Below, piece after piece: positions 52,660 through 60,706 of a stretch of DNA of 64,000 nt (its first letter is position 1; the number at the start of each line of letters is the position of its first letter). Position numbers and translations under genes: made by a program. The notes under the pieces were generated by a model, which made no database searches, was not told where the DNA came from, and worked only from the letters and a program-made list of their open reading frames with translations. Origin of the DNA: DAIDKA01 sp035503515 (GTDB lineage: Bacteria; Pseudomonadota; Gammaproteobacteria; Steroidobacterales; Steroidobacteraceae); the NCBI GenBank assembly GCA_035503515.1, contig DATJTJ010000145.1:45563-109562 (forward strand), in the 5' to 3' direction.

Positions 52660-54450
52660 ATGTCGCAGACCGTCGGTGATTTCTTCTGGGAGCGGCTGCA
52701 TGCCTGGGGCGTGCGCCTGGTCTTCGGGTATCCCGGCGATGGCATCAATGGCCTGCTGGGGGCCATGAACCGGGCGGAAGGAAAGATCAAGTTCGTGCAG
52801 GTTCGCCACGAAGAGATGGCGGCCTTCATGGCATCGGCCTATTCGAAATTCAGCGGCGAACTGGGCGTATGCATGGCAACCTCCGGTCCGGGCGCGACGC
52901 ACCTCATCACCGGCATGTACGACGCACGGCTGGATCACATGCCGCTGCTGGCCATCGCGGGTCAACAGGCGCGGTCCGCCCTCGGCGGGCATTATCAGCA
53001 GGAAGTCGATCTGCCGAGCGCCTACAAGGATGTCGCAGGGGCGTTCGTGCAGCAGGCGAGTGTCGCCCCGCAGGTGCGTCACCTGGTGGACCGCGCCGTG
53101 CGCATCGCGCGCGGCGAGCGGCGCGTGACCGCCATCATCCTGCCCAACGATCTTCAGGAACAACCCTACGAGGAACCGCCGCGGGCCCACGGTGCGCTGC
53201 GTTCCGGCATCGGATTCAGTGCGCCGAAGGTCGTGCCCTACGAGGCGGACCTGCGCCGTGCGGCCGACGTGCTCAATGCCGGCAAGAAGGTGGCGATCCT
53301 GGTCGGCGCCGGCGCGCTGCACGCCGCCGATGAGGTGACCGCCGTCGCCGATGCCCTTGGCGCCGGCGTCGCCAAGGCGCTGCTCGGCAAGGGCGTGCTG
53401 CCGGATGACCTGCCGTGGGTGACGGGCTCGATCGGCCTGCTCGGCACCAAGCCCAGTTACGAACTGATGAGTGAATGCGACACGCTGCTCATGATCGGCT
53501 CCGGATTCCCGTACTCCGAGTTCCTGCCCAAGAACGGCGCGGCGCGCGGCGTGCAGATCGACATCGCCCCCGACATGCTCAGCCTGCGCTACCCGATGGA
53601 AGTGAATCTGGTGGGCGACAGCGCCGAGACGCTGCGGGCGCTGCAGCCGCTGCTGGTGCGCAAGTCCGATCGCGGCTGGCGCGAGCACATCGAGAAGGGC
53701 GTCGCCGAGTGGTGGAAGCTGCTCGAGGCCCGTGCGCACACCTCCGCGAAGCCCATCAACCCCCAGCGGGTGGCCTGGGAACTGTCGGCGCGCCTTCCGG
53801 ACCGCGCCATCATCACCAGTGACTCGGGCTCCTGCGCCAACTGGTATGCGCGCGACGTGAAGATCAGGCGCGGCATGATGTGTTCACTGTCCGGGGGCCT
53901 CGCCTCGATGGGCGCCGCCGTGCCTTACGCCATCGCCGCCAAGTTCGCGCATCCGGACCGCCCCGTCATCGCCCTGGTCGGCGACGGGGCCATGCAGATG
54001 AACAACATGGCCGAACTCATCACCGTCGCCAAGTACTGGCGCGAGTGGGCCACTCCGCGGTGGGCGGTCTGCGTCTTCAACAACCAGGACCTGAACCAGG
54101 TCACCTGGGAACAGCGCGTGCAGGAGGGGGACCCGAAGTTCAATGCCTCGCAGGAGCTGCCCGATGTTCCGTATCACAAGTTCGCCGAGCTGATCGGGCT
54201 CAAGGGCCTGTACGTCGACAACGTGGATCACCTGGGGGCGGCCTGGCAGGAGGCGCTGACGTGCGATCGCCCGGTGGTCCTCGAGGTGCGCACCGATCCC
54301 AACGTGCCGCCGCTGCCGCCGCATATCACCCTGGCGCAGGCCAAGCACTTCACTTCGACCCTGCTGCACGGTGATCCCGACGAAGGCAACGTGATCGTGG
54401 GGACGGCGAAGGAACTCCTCAACTCCATCCTCCCGGGCCACAAGAAATAG
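52660..54450 (+). CDS. Thiamine pyrophosphate enzyme, pyruvate oxidase-like
   Basis: The 596-residue enzyme has the three TPP-family domains: pyrimidine-binding domain (about residues 1-170, VFGYPGDGINGL and HEEMAAFMASAY), a central domain (about 195-330) and a PP-binding domain (about 360-540) with the VGDGAMQMNN motif for TPP and Mg2+. It resembles YdaP/pyruvate oxidase or acetolactate synthase-type enzymes. The start is the ATG at 52660 with GAGG eight bases upstream. An enolase-superfamily gene follows after nine bases. The exact reaction, oxidative or non-oxidative decarboxylation, is not readable. Confidence 0.9.
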   Translation: MSQTVGDFFWERLHAWGVRLVFGYPGDGINGLLGAMNRAEGKIKFVQVRHEEMAAFMASAYSKFSGELGVCMATSGPGATHLITGMYDARLDHMPLLAIAGQQARSALGGHYQQEVDLPSAYKDVAGAFVQQASVAPQVRHLVDRAVRIARGERRVTAIILPNDLQEQPYEEPPRAHGALRSGIGFSAPKVVPYEADLRRAADVLNAGKKVAILVGAGALHAADEVTAVADALGAGVAKALLGKGVLPDDLPWVTGSIGLLGTKPSYELMSECDTLLMIGSGFPYSEFLPKNGAARGVQIDIAPDMLSLRYPMEVNLVGDSAETLRALQPLLVRKSDRGWREHIEKGVAEWWKLLEARAHTSAKPINPQRVAWELSARLPDRAIITSDSGSCANWYARDVKIRRGMMCSLSGGLASMGAAVPYAIAAKFAHPDRPVIALVGDGAMQMNNMAELITVAKYWREWATPRWAVCVFNNQDLNQVTWEQRVQEGDPKFNASQELPDVPYHKFAELIGLKGLYVDNVDHLGAAWQEALTCDRPVVLEVRTDPNVPPLPPHITLAQAKHFTSTLLHGDPDEGNVIVGTAKELLNSILPGHKK

Positions 54451-54459
54451 TCGGCAGCG

Positions 54460-55557
54460 ATGGTGGAATCCGCGGCCAAGGTCGGCACCGTCCGCGCAGC
54501 GGCTTACAGGATCCCCACGGACAGGCCGGAGGCGGACGGCACGTTCGAATGGGACGCCACGACGCTGGTGGTCGTGCATGTCGAGGCGGGCGGTGCCCGT
54601 GGACTGGGATATACCTACTCGGACGCCTCGATCGTCGGCCTGATCCAGGGCGTGCTGCACAAGGCGATCGCCGGGCGGGACGTGTGCGACGTGACGGCCT
54701 GCTGGCAGGCGATGCAGCGCTCGGTACGCAATCTCGGTCGCGAGGGCCTCGCCGCCACGGCGATCTCGGCCGTCGATGTGGCCCTGTGGGACCTGAAGGC
54801 GAGGCTCCTGGACCTGCCGCTGGCGAGCCTGCTCGGACGGTGCCGGGAAACGATCCCCATCTATGGCAGCGGCGGGTTCACGAGCTACACGGACGATGAG
54901 CTGCGCGAACAGCTCGGCGGCTGGGTGGAGCGCGACGGCTGCCAGTGGGTGAAGATGAAGGTGGGAACCCATCCGGCACGCGATCCGCACCGCGTGCGGG
55001 TCGCGCGTCAGGCGATCGGTGATGCCGGCCTGTTCGTGGACGCCAATGGCGCCTATGGTGTGCAGCAGGCGCTGGGCCTCGCCCGATCCTTCGCCGCAAG
55101 CGAGGTGCGCTGGTTCGAGGAGCCGGTATCCTCGGATGATCTCGCGGGCCTGCGTCAGGTGCGCGAGCGGGCCCCGCCGGCCATGGACATCGCCGCCGGC
55201 GAGTACGGGTACACCACGGACTACTTCCGCCGCATGCTCGAGGCGCAGGCCATCGATGTGCTGCAGGCCGATCTCACCCGCTGCGGAGGCGTGACCGGCT
55301 TCGTGCAGGCGGGCGCCCTGAGCGCGGCCCACCATATCGATCTGTCCGCGCACTGCGCGCCGGCCCTGCATCTGCATGCCGCCTGCGCCGTGCCGCGGTT
55401 CCGCCACCAGGAGTGGTTCCACGACCATGCGCGCATCGAGGCGCGGCTGTTCGAGGGAGCGCCGGTGCCCCGCGACGGACTCATCCGGCCCGACCTCTCG
55501 CGACCGGGCCATGGCCTGGAGTTCAAGGCCGCCGATGCACAGGAGTTCCTGCAGTGA
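54460..55557 (+). CDS. Enolase-superfamily dehydratase or racemase
   Basis: The 365-residue protein belongs to the mandelate racemase/muconate lactonising enzyme group. The catalytic Lys pair is in WVKMKVG (about residues 164-168). Metal ligands are Asp in FVDANGAYG (about 193), Glu in WFEEPVS (about 219) and Glu in AAGEYGY (about 247). The His in LSAHCAPALHLH (about 300) could be catalytic. It probably dehydrates or racemises an acid sugar. It follows the TPP enzyme and overlaps the next gene (GTGA). Confidence 0.9.
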   Translation: MVESAAKVGTVRAAAYRIPTDRPEADGTFEWDATTLVVVHVEAGGARGLGYTYSDASIVGLIQGVLHKAIAGRDVCDVTACWQAMQRSVRNLGREGLAATAISAVDVALWDLKARLLDLPLASLLGRCRETIPIYGSGGFTSYTDDELREQLGGWVERDGCQWVKMKVGTHPARDPHRVRVARQAIGDAGLFVDANGAYGVQQALGLARSFAASEVRWFEEPVSSDDLAGLRQVRERAPPAMDIAAGEYGYTTDYFRRMLEAQAIDVLQADLTRCGGVTGFVQAGALSAAHHIDLSAHCAPALHLHAACAVPRFRHQEWFHDHARIEARLFEGAPVPRDGLIRPDLSRPGHGLEFKAADAQEFLQ

Positions 55558-56501
55558 ACGAAGATACGCCCGTCACGGCGCTCGCCGGCATCGCACTCGT
55601 CGCCCTGGGTGTGGCGGCCGTAGCCGCGGCCGGCCGTCGCAGGCCGCCGCGAGCCGCGGCGCCCCGCGCCTCCCAGCGCCGCAGCGTCCCCGCCGCGAGG
55701 CGCCTGAACCGCGCCGCGGGAACGCTGGCGGCCTGCGTGCTCAGCGACAGCGCCGTCGAGCACTACCGCGGCGCCTTCCACAACAAGACGATGCTGGCGC
55801 CGCTGGCCAGCGCGACCTTGAGTCTTGCGGCGAGCGCGCACGGTCATGCCGATGCGCGGGCCCGGGCCCACCGCATGCGCGATGGCGTCTATGCGCTTGC
55901 CATCGCCACCGGGCTCGTCGGCACCGCCTTCCACGTCTACAACATCGGCAAGCGCCCCGGCCGGTTCTCCTGGCAGAACTTCTTCTATGCGGCGCCCGTG
56001 GGGGCGCCCGCCGCCTTGAGCCTGTCCGGGATTCTCGGCGTGGCCGCCGAGCGCGTGCGGGATACGGCCCCCGGTCGCGCGCCGAAACTGCTGGGCCTGC
56101 CGGCCGGCCGGGCGCTGGCGGCGCTCACCAGCCTCGGACTGATCGGCAGCGTCGGCGAGGCGGGACTCCTGCACCTGCGGGGGGCGTATCACAATCCCGT
56201 CATGTGGGCGCCGGTCAGTCTGCCGCCCGTCAGTGCCGCGCTGCTCGCGGCCACGGCCGTGTCGCCCTCGCCGCGGCTGCGACGCCTGACGAAGGGCTGG
56301 CTGCGGCTCACGGCGATCGTGGGCGGTATCGGTTCGGCGTTCCATGCCTACGGGGTGTCGCGCGGCATGGGCGGCTGGGCCAACTGGCGCCAGAACCTGC
56401 TCAACGGTCCGCCGATTCCGGCGCCACCCTCCTTTACGGGCCTGGCGATGGCGGGGTTGGCGGCACTCGAGCTCCAGGAACAGGCAGGCCATGAGCGCTG
56501 A
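55554..56501 (+). CDS. Membrane protein with internal duplication, unknown function
   Basis: The 315-residue protein starts at a GTG overlapping the enolase stop. After an Arg-rich loop it has two homologous halves. EHYRGAFHN near residue 65 corresponds to LHLRGAYHN near 205, and GTAFHVYNIGKRPG near 125 to GSAFHAYGVSRGMG near 265; each half also has a W-x-N motif (FSWQNFF, NWRQNLL). The paired His residues and 2-3 membrane helices per half suggest metal or heme binding at the membrane. I know no family for it. It sits between sugar enzymes and just before a gluconate dehydrogenase-like pair, so it could receive electrons from the GMC enzyme. Confidence 0.72.
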   Translation: MNEDTPVTALAGIALVALGVAAVAAAGRRRPPRAAAPRASQRRSVPAARRLNRAAGTLAACVLSDSAVEHYRGAFHNKTMLAPLASATLSLAASAHGHADARARAHRMRDGVYALAIATGLVGTAFHVYNIGKRPGRFSWQNFFYAAPVGAPAALSLSGILGVAAERVRDTAPGRAPKLLGLPAGRALAALTSLGLIGSVGEAGLLHLRGAYHNPVMWAPVSLPPVSAALLAATAVSPSPRLRRLTKGWLRLTAIVGGIGSAFHAYGVSRGMGGWANWRQNLLNGPPIPAPPSFTGLAMAGLAALELQEQAGHER

Positions 56502-57138
56502 GAATCGATATCCCGGTTACGACGTGCTCGCCAAGCGCGAAGGGCTGTCCTGGAACGATGCCACGCGCCGGACCATCGACGCGCGACTGTCCCTGCCGCG
56601 GGTGCCGCGGTTCTTCACGCCTGCGCAGTGGCTGACACTGCAGGCGCTGTGCGAGCGCATCGTGCCGCAACCCCAGGACCCCGATCCGGTGCCGCTGGCG
56701 GCGATGCTGGATGCACGGCTGCTGAGCGGCCGCACGGATGGCTTTCGCCGGGCCGTGTTGCCACAACAGGATGAAGCCTGGCGGCGCGGCCTCGCGGCGC
56801 TCGAGGCGGAGGCGCGGACCCGGTACGGCGGTGCCTTCCACGAATTGCGCGCCGCATCGCAGGATGAGCTGCTGCGGGACCTGCAGGCCGGCCGGCTGTC
56901 GCACGAGGCGTGGGGCGGCATGCCGGGCAATGCCTTCTTCGCGCATCGCGTCCTGCCCGACATCACCTCGGCCTTCTACGCCCATCCGCACGCCTGGAAC
57001 GAAATGGGGTTCGGGGGTCCGGCCAGTGCGCGCGGCTACGTGCGCATGGATTTCGATCGGCGCGATCCCTGGGAGGCCGTCGAGGCCGCGCCCGGGCAGG
57101 AGCGGCAGGCGCTGCGGGACAATCATCGTGTCCGCTGA
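56491..57138 (+). CDS. Gluconate 2-dehydrogenase subunit 3-like protein
   Basis: The 215-residue protein matches the gluconate 2-dehydrogenase subunit 3 family, a small partner of GMC dehydrogenases. The family motif region FFTPAQWLTLQALCERIVPQ (about residues 34-53) and MPGNAFFAHRVLPDITSAFY (about 145-165) are recognisable. Classical forms carry a Tat signal, but none is seen here. It overlaps the preceding membrane protein by 11 bases and the GMC gene by 11 bases, so the three are cotranslated. Confidence 0.85.
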   Translation: MSAENRYPGYDVLAKREGLSWNDATRRTIDARLSLPRVPRFFTPAQWLTLQALCERIVPQPQDPDPVPLAAMLDARLLSGRTDGFRRAVLPQQDEAWRRGLAALEAEARTRYGGAFHELRAASQDELLRDLQAGRLSHEAWGGMPGNAFFAHRVLPDITSAFYAHPHAWNEMGFGGPASARGYVRMDFDRRDPWEAVEAAPGQERQALRDNHRVR

Positions 57139-58798
57139 GCTGGCCGAGCATGTGGTCGATGAGGCGCTGCGCGCGCCGCGGGCCCTCAACGGCCGGGCGC
57201 CGGACGTGTTCCGGGTCGGCGGCTGGGTGCCGATGCGGGAATACGCCGCGGACGAGGCGGTGGATTTCGTGATCGTCGGCACGGGCGCCGGCGGCGGCAC
57301 GCTGGCCTGCCGACTGGCCGAGCTCGGGTTCTCCGTCGTCGCCCTGGATGCGGGGCCGTTCTTCCGGCCGCTCGAGGATTTCGCATCGGACGAGACCGAG
57401 CAGACCAAGCTGTACTGGCTCGATCACCGCATCGTCGATGGCGAAAACCCCATCACCATGGGTGGCAAGAACAGTGGCAAGGCCGTGGGCGGCAGTACCG
57501 TGCACTTCGCCATGGTCTCGCTGCGGTTCCGTCCCGAGTGGTTCCGCTCGCGCTCGCTGCTGGGGTATGGCGCCGACTGGCCGCTCGACTGGCGCGAGAT
57601 GTGGGACTACTACACGCAGGCGGAGCGCGCACTGAGCATTTCGGGTCCGCTCACGTATCCCTGGGGCCCGAAGCGGCCGCGCTATCCGTACCGGCCTCAC
57701 GAACTCAATGCCGCGGCGCTGGTGCTCGCGCAGGGCGCCGAGGCGCAGGGTTACCGGTGGACCGCGACGCCGCTGGCCACGGTCTCCGCGCCCCGCAACC
57801 GCTCGCCGCCCTGCGTCTATCGGGGCTTCTGCCGGTTCGGCTGTGCCACCAACGCCAAGCAGAGCGCGCTCACGGTGTGGATCCCGCGCGCCATCAAGGC
57901 CGGCGCCGAGATCCGGGACCTGGCGATGGCGGGCCGCATCGAAACCGACGCTCGCGGCCGGGTGACCGGCGTGCATTACCATCGGGCGCAGCGCTGGCAG
58001 TTCCAGAAGGCCCGCAACGTCGTCGTCGCCGGCTACGCCATCGAGACCCCGCGGCTGCTGCTCGCCTCCGCGAGCGCGCGGTTCCCCGAGGGTCTCGCCA
58101 ACCGTTCAGGACTTGTCGGACGCTATCTGATGACGCAGTCGAACCAGGCGGTCTTCGGCCGCCTGCAGCGCGAAGTGCGCTGGTACAAGGGGCCGCCGTC
58201 GCTGACCATCAGCGAGCACTGGAACTACGAGGACCGCAAGGACTTCTTCGGCGGCTATTGCTGGATGGCCCAGGGGCCGCTGCCGATCGAGTGGGCGACG
58301 ATCCAGACCAGCTCGCGGGGCCTGTGGGGCGCGGACCTGCGGCGCGAGATGCTGGACTACAACCACCAGGTTGGGCTGAAGATGGTCGGCGAGATGCTGC
58401 CTGACGAACGCAACCGGGTCACGCTCGCCGATGAAAAGGACCAGTACGGCCTGTCCGTGGCGCGCATCACCTATTCCTGGGGAGAGAACGACAAGCACCT
58501 GATCCATCATGCCCTCGACCAGATGCAGGACAGCCTGGAGCGGGCCGGCGTCACCCATCTTTTCCGGCAGGAGGACGACACCAACCACCTGGCCGGGACG
58601 GCACGGATGGGTTTCGATGCGGCCACCAGCGTCGTCAATGCCGACTGCCGTTCCTGGGACATCCCCAACCTGTGGGTCTGCGACGGGTCGGTGTTTCCGA
58701 CCACCGGCGGCGTCAATCCGTCGCTGACCATCCAGGCGATCGCGCTGCGCACGGCGGATCGCATCAAGGAACTCGCCGCCCGCGGAGAGCTGTCATGA
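57128..58798 (+). CDS. GMC oxidoreductase, gluconate 2-dehydrogenase large-subunit type
   Basis: The 556-residue flavoprotein has the FAD motif IVGTGAGGGTLACRLAE (about residues 41-57), GGKNSGKAVGGSTVHFA near 110-125, the GMC signature TNHLAGTARMG (about 482-492) and catalytic-type GVNPSLTIQA near 523-532. It would oxidise gluconate-like or sugar substrates. It has no Tat or Sec signal, unlike the classical periplasmic enzyme, so it is probably cytosolic or faces the cytoplasm. No cytochrome c subunit is nearby. It starts with a GTG and overlaps the subunit 3 gene. Confidence 0.88.
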   Translation: MSAELAEHVVDEALRAPRALNGRAPDVFRVGGWVPMREYAADEAVDFVIVGTGAGGGTLACRLAELGFSVVALDAGPFFRPLEDFASDETEQTKLYWLDHRIVDGENPITMGGKNSGKAVGGSTVHFAMVSLRFRPEWFRSRSLLGYGADWPLDWREMWDYYTQAERALSISGPLTYPWGPKRPRYPYRPHELNAAALVLAQGAEAQGYRWTATPLATVSAPRNRSPPCVYRGFCRFGCATNAKQSALTVWIPRAIKAGAEIRDLAMAGRIETDARGRVTGVHYHRAQRWQFQKARNVVVAGYAIETPRLLLASASARFPEGLANRSGLVGRYLMTQSNQAVFGRLQREVRWYKGPPSLTISEHWNYEDRKDFFGGYCWMAQGPLPIEWATIQTSSRGLWGADLRREMLDYNHQVGLKMVGEMLPDERNRVTLADEKDQYGLSVARITYSWGENDKHLIHHALDQMQDSLERAGVTHLFRQEDDTNHLAGTARMGFDAATSVVNADCRSWDIPNLWVCDGSVFPTTGGVNPSLTIQAIALRTADRIKELAARGELS

Positions 58799-59724
58799 GC
58801 GCGGTCATCCAGGACGTGGCGGCGCAGTGCGAGGTGCGGGTCGACTACGCGGCGCTGACGGGGGAGTCCCCGGTGTGGAGCGCGCTCGAACAGCGCCTGT
58901 ACTGGATCGACATCCAGCAGCCGGCCCTGCATCGTTTCGACCCGGCCAGCGGACGGGACGAACACTGGCTGCTGCCCGCGCAGATCGGCTGCTACGCGCT
59001 GGACCCGGAAGGGACGCGCGTCATCCTCGGCCTGCGGCCCGGTATCTTCGAGTTTTCATTGCGCACCGGGGCCCTGCAGCCGCTCGCCGCGGCACCCTAT
59101 GATCCGGCGCTGTTCCGCTTCAACGATGGCGGCTGTGACTCCATGGGGCGCTTCTGGCTCGGAACCATGTTCGATCCGGTGGACAAACGCCACGCCGGGG
59201 AGAAGGCCAGGGGGCAGTACCATTCGTATACCGAATCGACGGGATTGGTGGCGCACAGCGATGCGGCGGTGATCGCCAACGGCGTGGCGTGGGACAGCGA
59301 TTACCGAAGGCTGTACATCGCCCATTCTGAAGAGGGCGTCATCTACGCCTTCGACTACGACATCACGAGCGGACAGCCCGGCGGGCGCCGCGTGTTCGCG
59401 ACCGTGCCGCCGAAGCTGGGCGTACCCGACGGCGGCGCCGTCGATGCCGAGGGTGGCTACTGGAGCGCCATCAATGGCGGGGGACGGCTGCGACGGTTCC
59501 ATGCCGACGGCCGGCATGACCGCGATCTCCTGCTGCCGGTGAGCAAGCCCACCATGTGCGCCTTCGGCGGACCGCATCTCGACACCCTGTACGTCACGTC
59601 GCAGTCCGACGGACTCACCGCTGAGCAGCGGGCGGCGCAGCCGCTGGCAGGCAAGTTGCTGAGCTTCACTCCGGGCGTCAGAGGCTTGCCCACGGCCGCT
59701 TTCGGCGCCGTGCACCGGATCTAG
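58795..59724 (+). CDS. SMP-30/gluconolactonase family protein
   Basis: The 309-residue beta-propeller protein has the SMP-30 metal ligands Glu in TGESPVW (about residue 19), Asn in ANGVAWD (about 158) and Asp in VPDGGAVD (about 206). It would hydrolyse a sugar lactone made by the GMC dehydrogenase. Its ATG overlaps the GMC stop (ATGA), a strong sign that they act in one pathway. Its 3' end overlaps the convergent SDR gene by 47 bases. Confidence 0.9.
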   Translation: MSAVIQDVAAQCEVRVDYAALTGESPVWSALEQRLYWIDIQQPALHRFDPASGRDEHWLLPAQIGCYALDPEGTRVILGLRPGIFEFSLRTGALQPLAAAPYDPALFRFNDGGCDSMGRFWLGTMFDPVDKRHAGEKARGQYHSYTESTGLVAHSDAAVIANGVAWDSDYRRLYIAHSEEGVIYAFDYDITSGQPGGRRVFATVPPKLGVPDGGAVDAEGGYWSAINGGGRLRRFHADGRHDRDLLLPVSKPTMCAFGGPHLDTLYVTSQSDGLTAEQRAAQPLAGKLLSFTPGVRGLPTAAFGAVHRI

Positions 59725-60706
59725 CGCGACCGGCGAGCAGCAGCAGGCCTGCGAGGAGTCCGACACCCGCCGCGGTCCACAGGGCGCTGCGGTGCCGGTC
59801 GGTGATGAGCTCCCAGCTCACGGGCCTGGCCTGCGCATCGAACCGGCCATGGGCGCCGTACGGACCGTCCACCGAGTCGAACAGGTTTCCGGGCTCATCC
59901 TCGGGCAGGGGTTCGTCCGTCAGCTGACCCGTATATCCCGCCTTGGCCAAGTAGCGATCCAGCAACCCCGGGGCAATGCGGTCGGCGAGGATGGCCTTCA
60001 CCGTCGGCATTCCCACCCACACGTTCCGGCGCCGGTGAGTGGCCGCGAAATAGATCGCGCGGGCGCCCACCTCGGGCTGGAAGACCGGGGGTACGGGCAT
60101 CGCCTTGCGGCCCGTCTTGTTGCGCGCCCAGTCGAACTGCGGTGTGTTCATGGCCGGGAGGTCGACCATGCAGAGGTGGACCTTGAGGCCATCGTGCAGG
60201 ATCTCGGAGCGCAGCGAATCGGTGAAGCCGCGGATCGCGAATTTCGCGCCGCAGTACAGCGACTGCAGCGGCACCGCGCGGTAGGCGAGGGCGGACCCCA
60301 CGTTGATGATGGTGCCGAGGTTGCGGGTGCGCATGCGCCTGAGCGCCGCCAGCGTGCCATGGACCTGCCCCAGGTAGGTGACCTCGGTCGCGCGCCGGAT
60401 CTCCGCCGCCGTCAGCTTCAGCACCGGTGCGAAGACGGTGGCCATGGCGACATTCACCCAGATGTCGAACGGACCCAGTTCCTGCTCGGCGCGCGCGGCG
60501 GCGGCCTCGACCGCCGCGGCATCGGCCACGTCGGCGGGGAGGGCCAGGGCCCGGACGCCGAAGGCGCGGCATTCGCGCGCCGCGGCCTCCAGGCGCTGAG
60601 CGTTGCGCGCCAGCAGCGCTACATCGCAGCCCTGCTTCGCGAATTCCACTGCCGTGGCGCGCCCGACGCCCGCGCTCGCGCCTGTGACTACCGCGATCCT
60701 GTTCAT
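59678..60706 (-). CDS. SDR with C-terminal membrane helix
   Basis: The 342-residue SDR has the cofactor motif TGASAGVGRAT (about residues 8-18), NVAMAT in place of NNAG, and YCGAKFAIRGF (about 151-161) with catalytic Tyr and Lys. The last ~30 residues form a membrane anchor (WTAAGVGLLAGLLLLAGRA) with a basic tail. Its ATG overlaps the GH15 stop (ATGA). The membrane anchor and pairing with GH15 are typical of stress-linked clusters in proteobacteria, but the substrate is unknown. Confidence 0.85.
   Translation of the reverse strand: MNRIAVVTGASAGVGRATAVEFAKQGCDVALLARNAQRLEAAARECRAFGVRALALPADVADAAAVEAAAARAEQELGPFDIWVNVAMATVFAPVLKLTAAEIRRATEVTYLGQVHGTLAALRRMRTRNLGTIINVGSALAYRAVPLQSLYCGAKFAIRGFTDSLRSEILHDGLKVHLCMVDLPAMNTPQFDWARNKTGRKAMPVPPVFQPEVGARAIYFAATHRRRNVWVGMPTVKAILADRIAPGLLDRYLAKAGYTGQLTDEPLPEDEPGNLFDSVDGPYGAHGRFDAQARPVSWELITDRHRSALWTAAGVGLLAGLLLLAGRARSGARRRKRPWASL

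Noticed and set aside
51268..53739. 823-codon minus-strand frame across permease 3, SDR and TPP genes
   Set aside because: It spans three well-supported genes with intact motifs and has no domain of its own.
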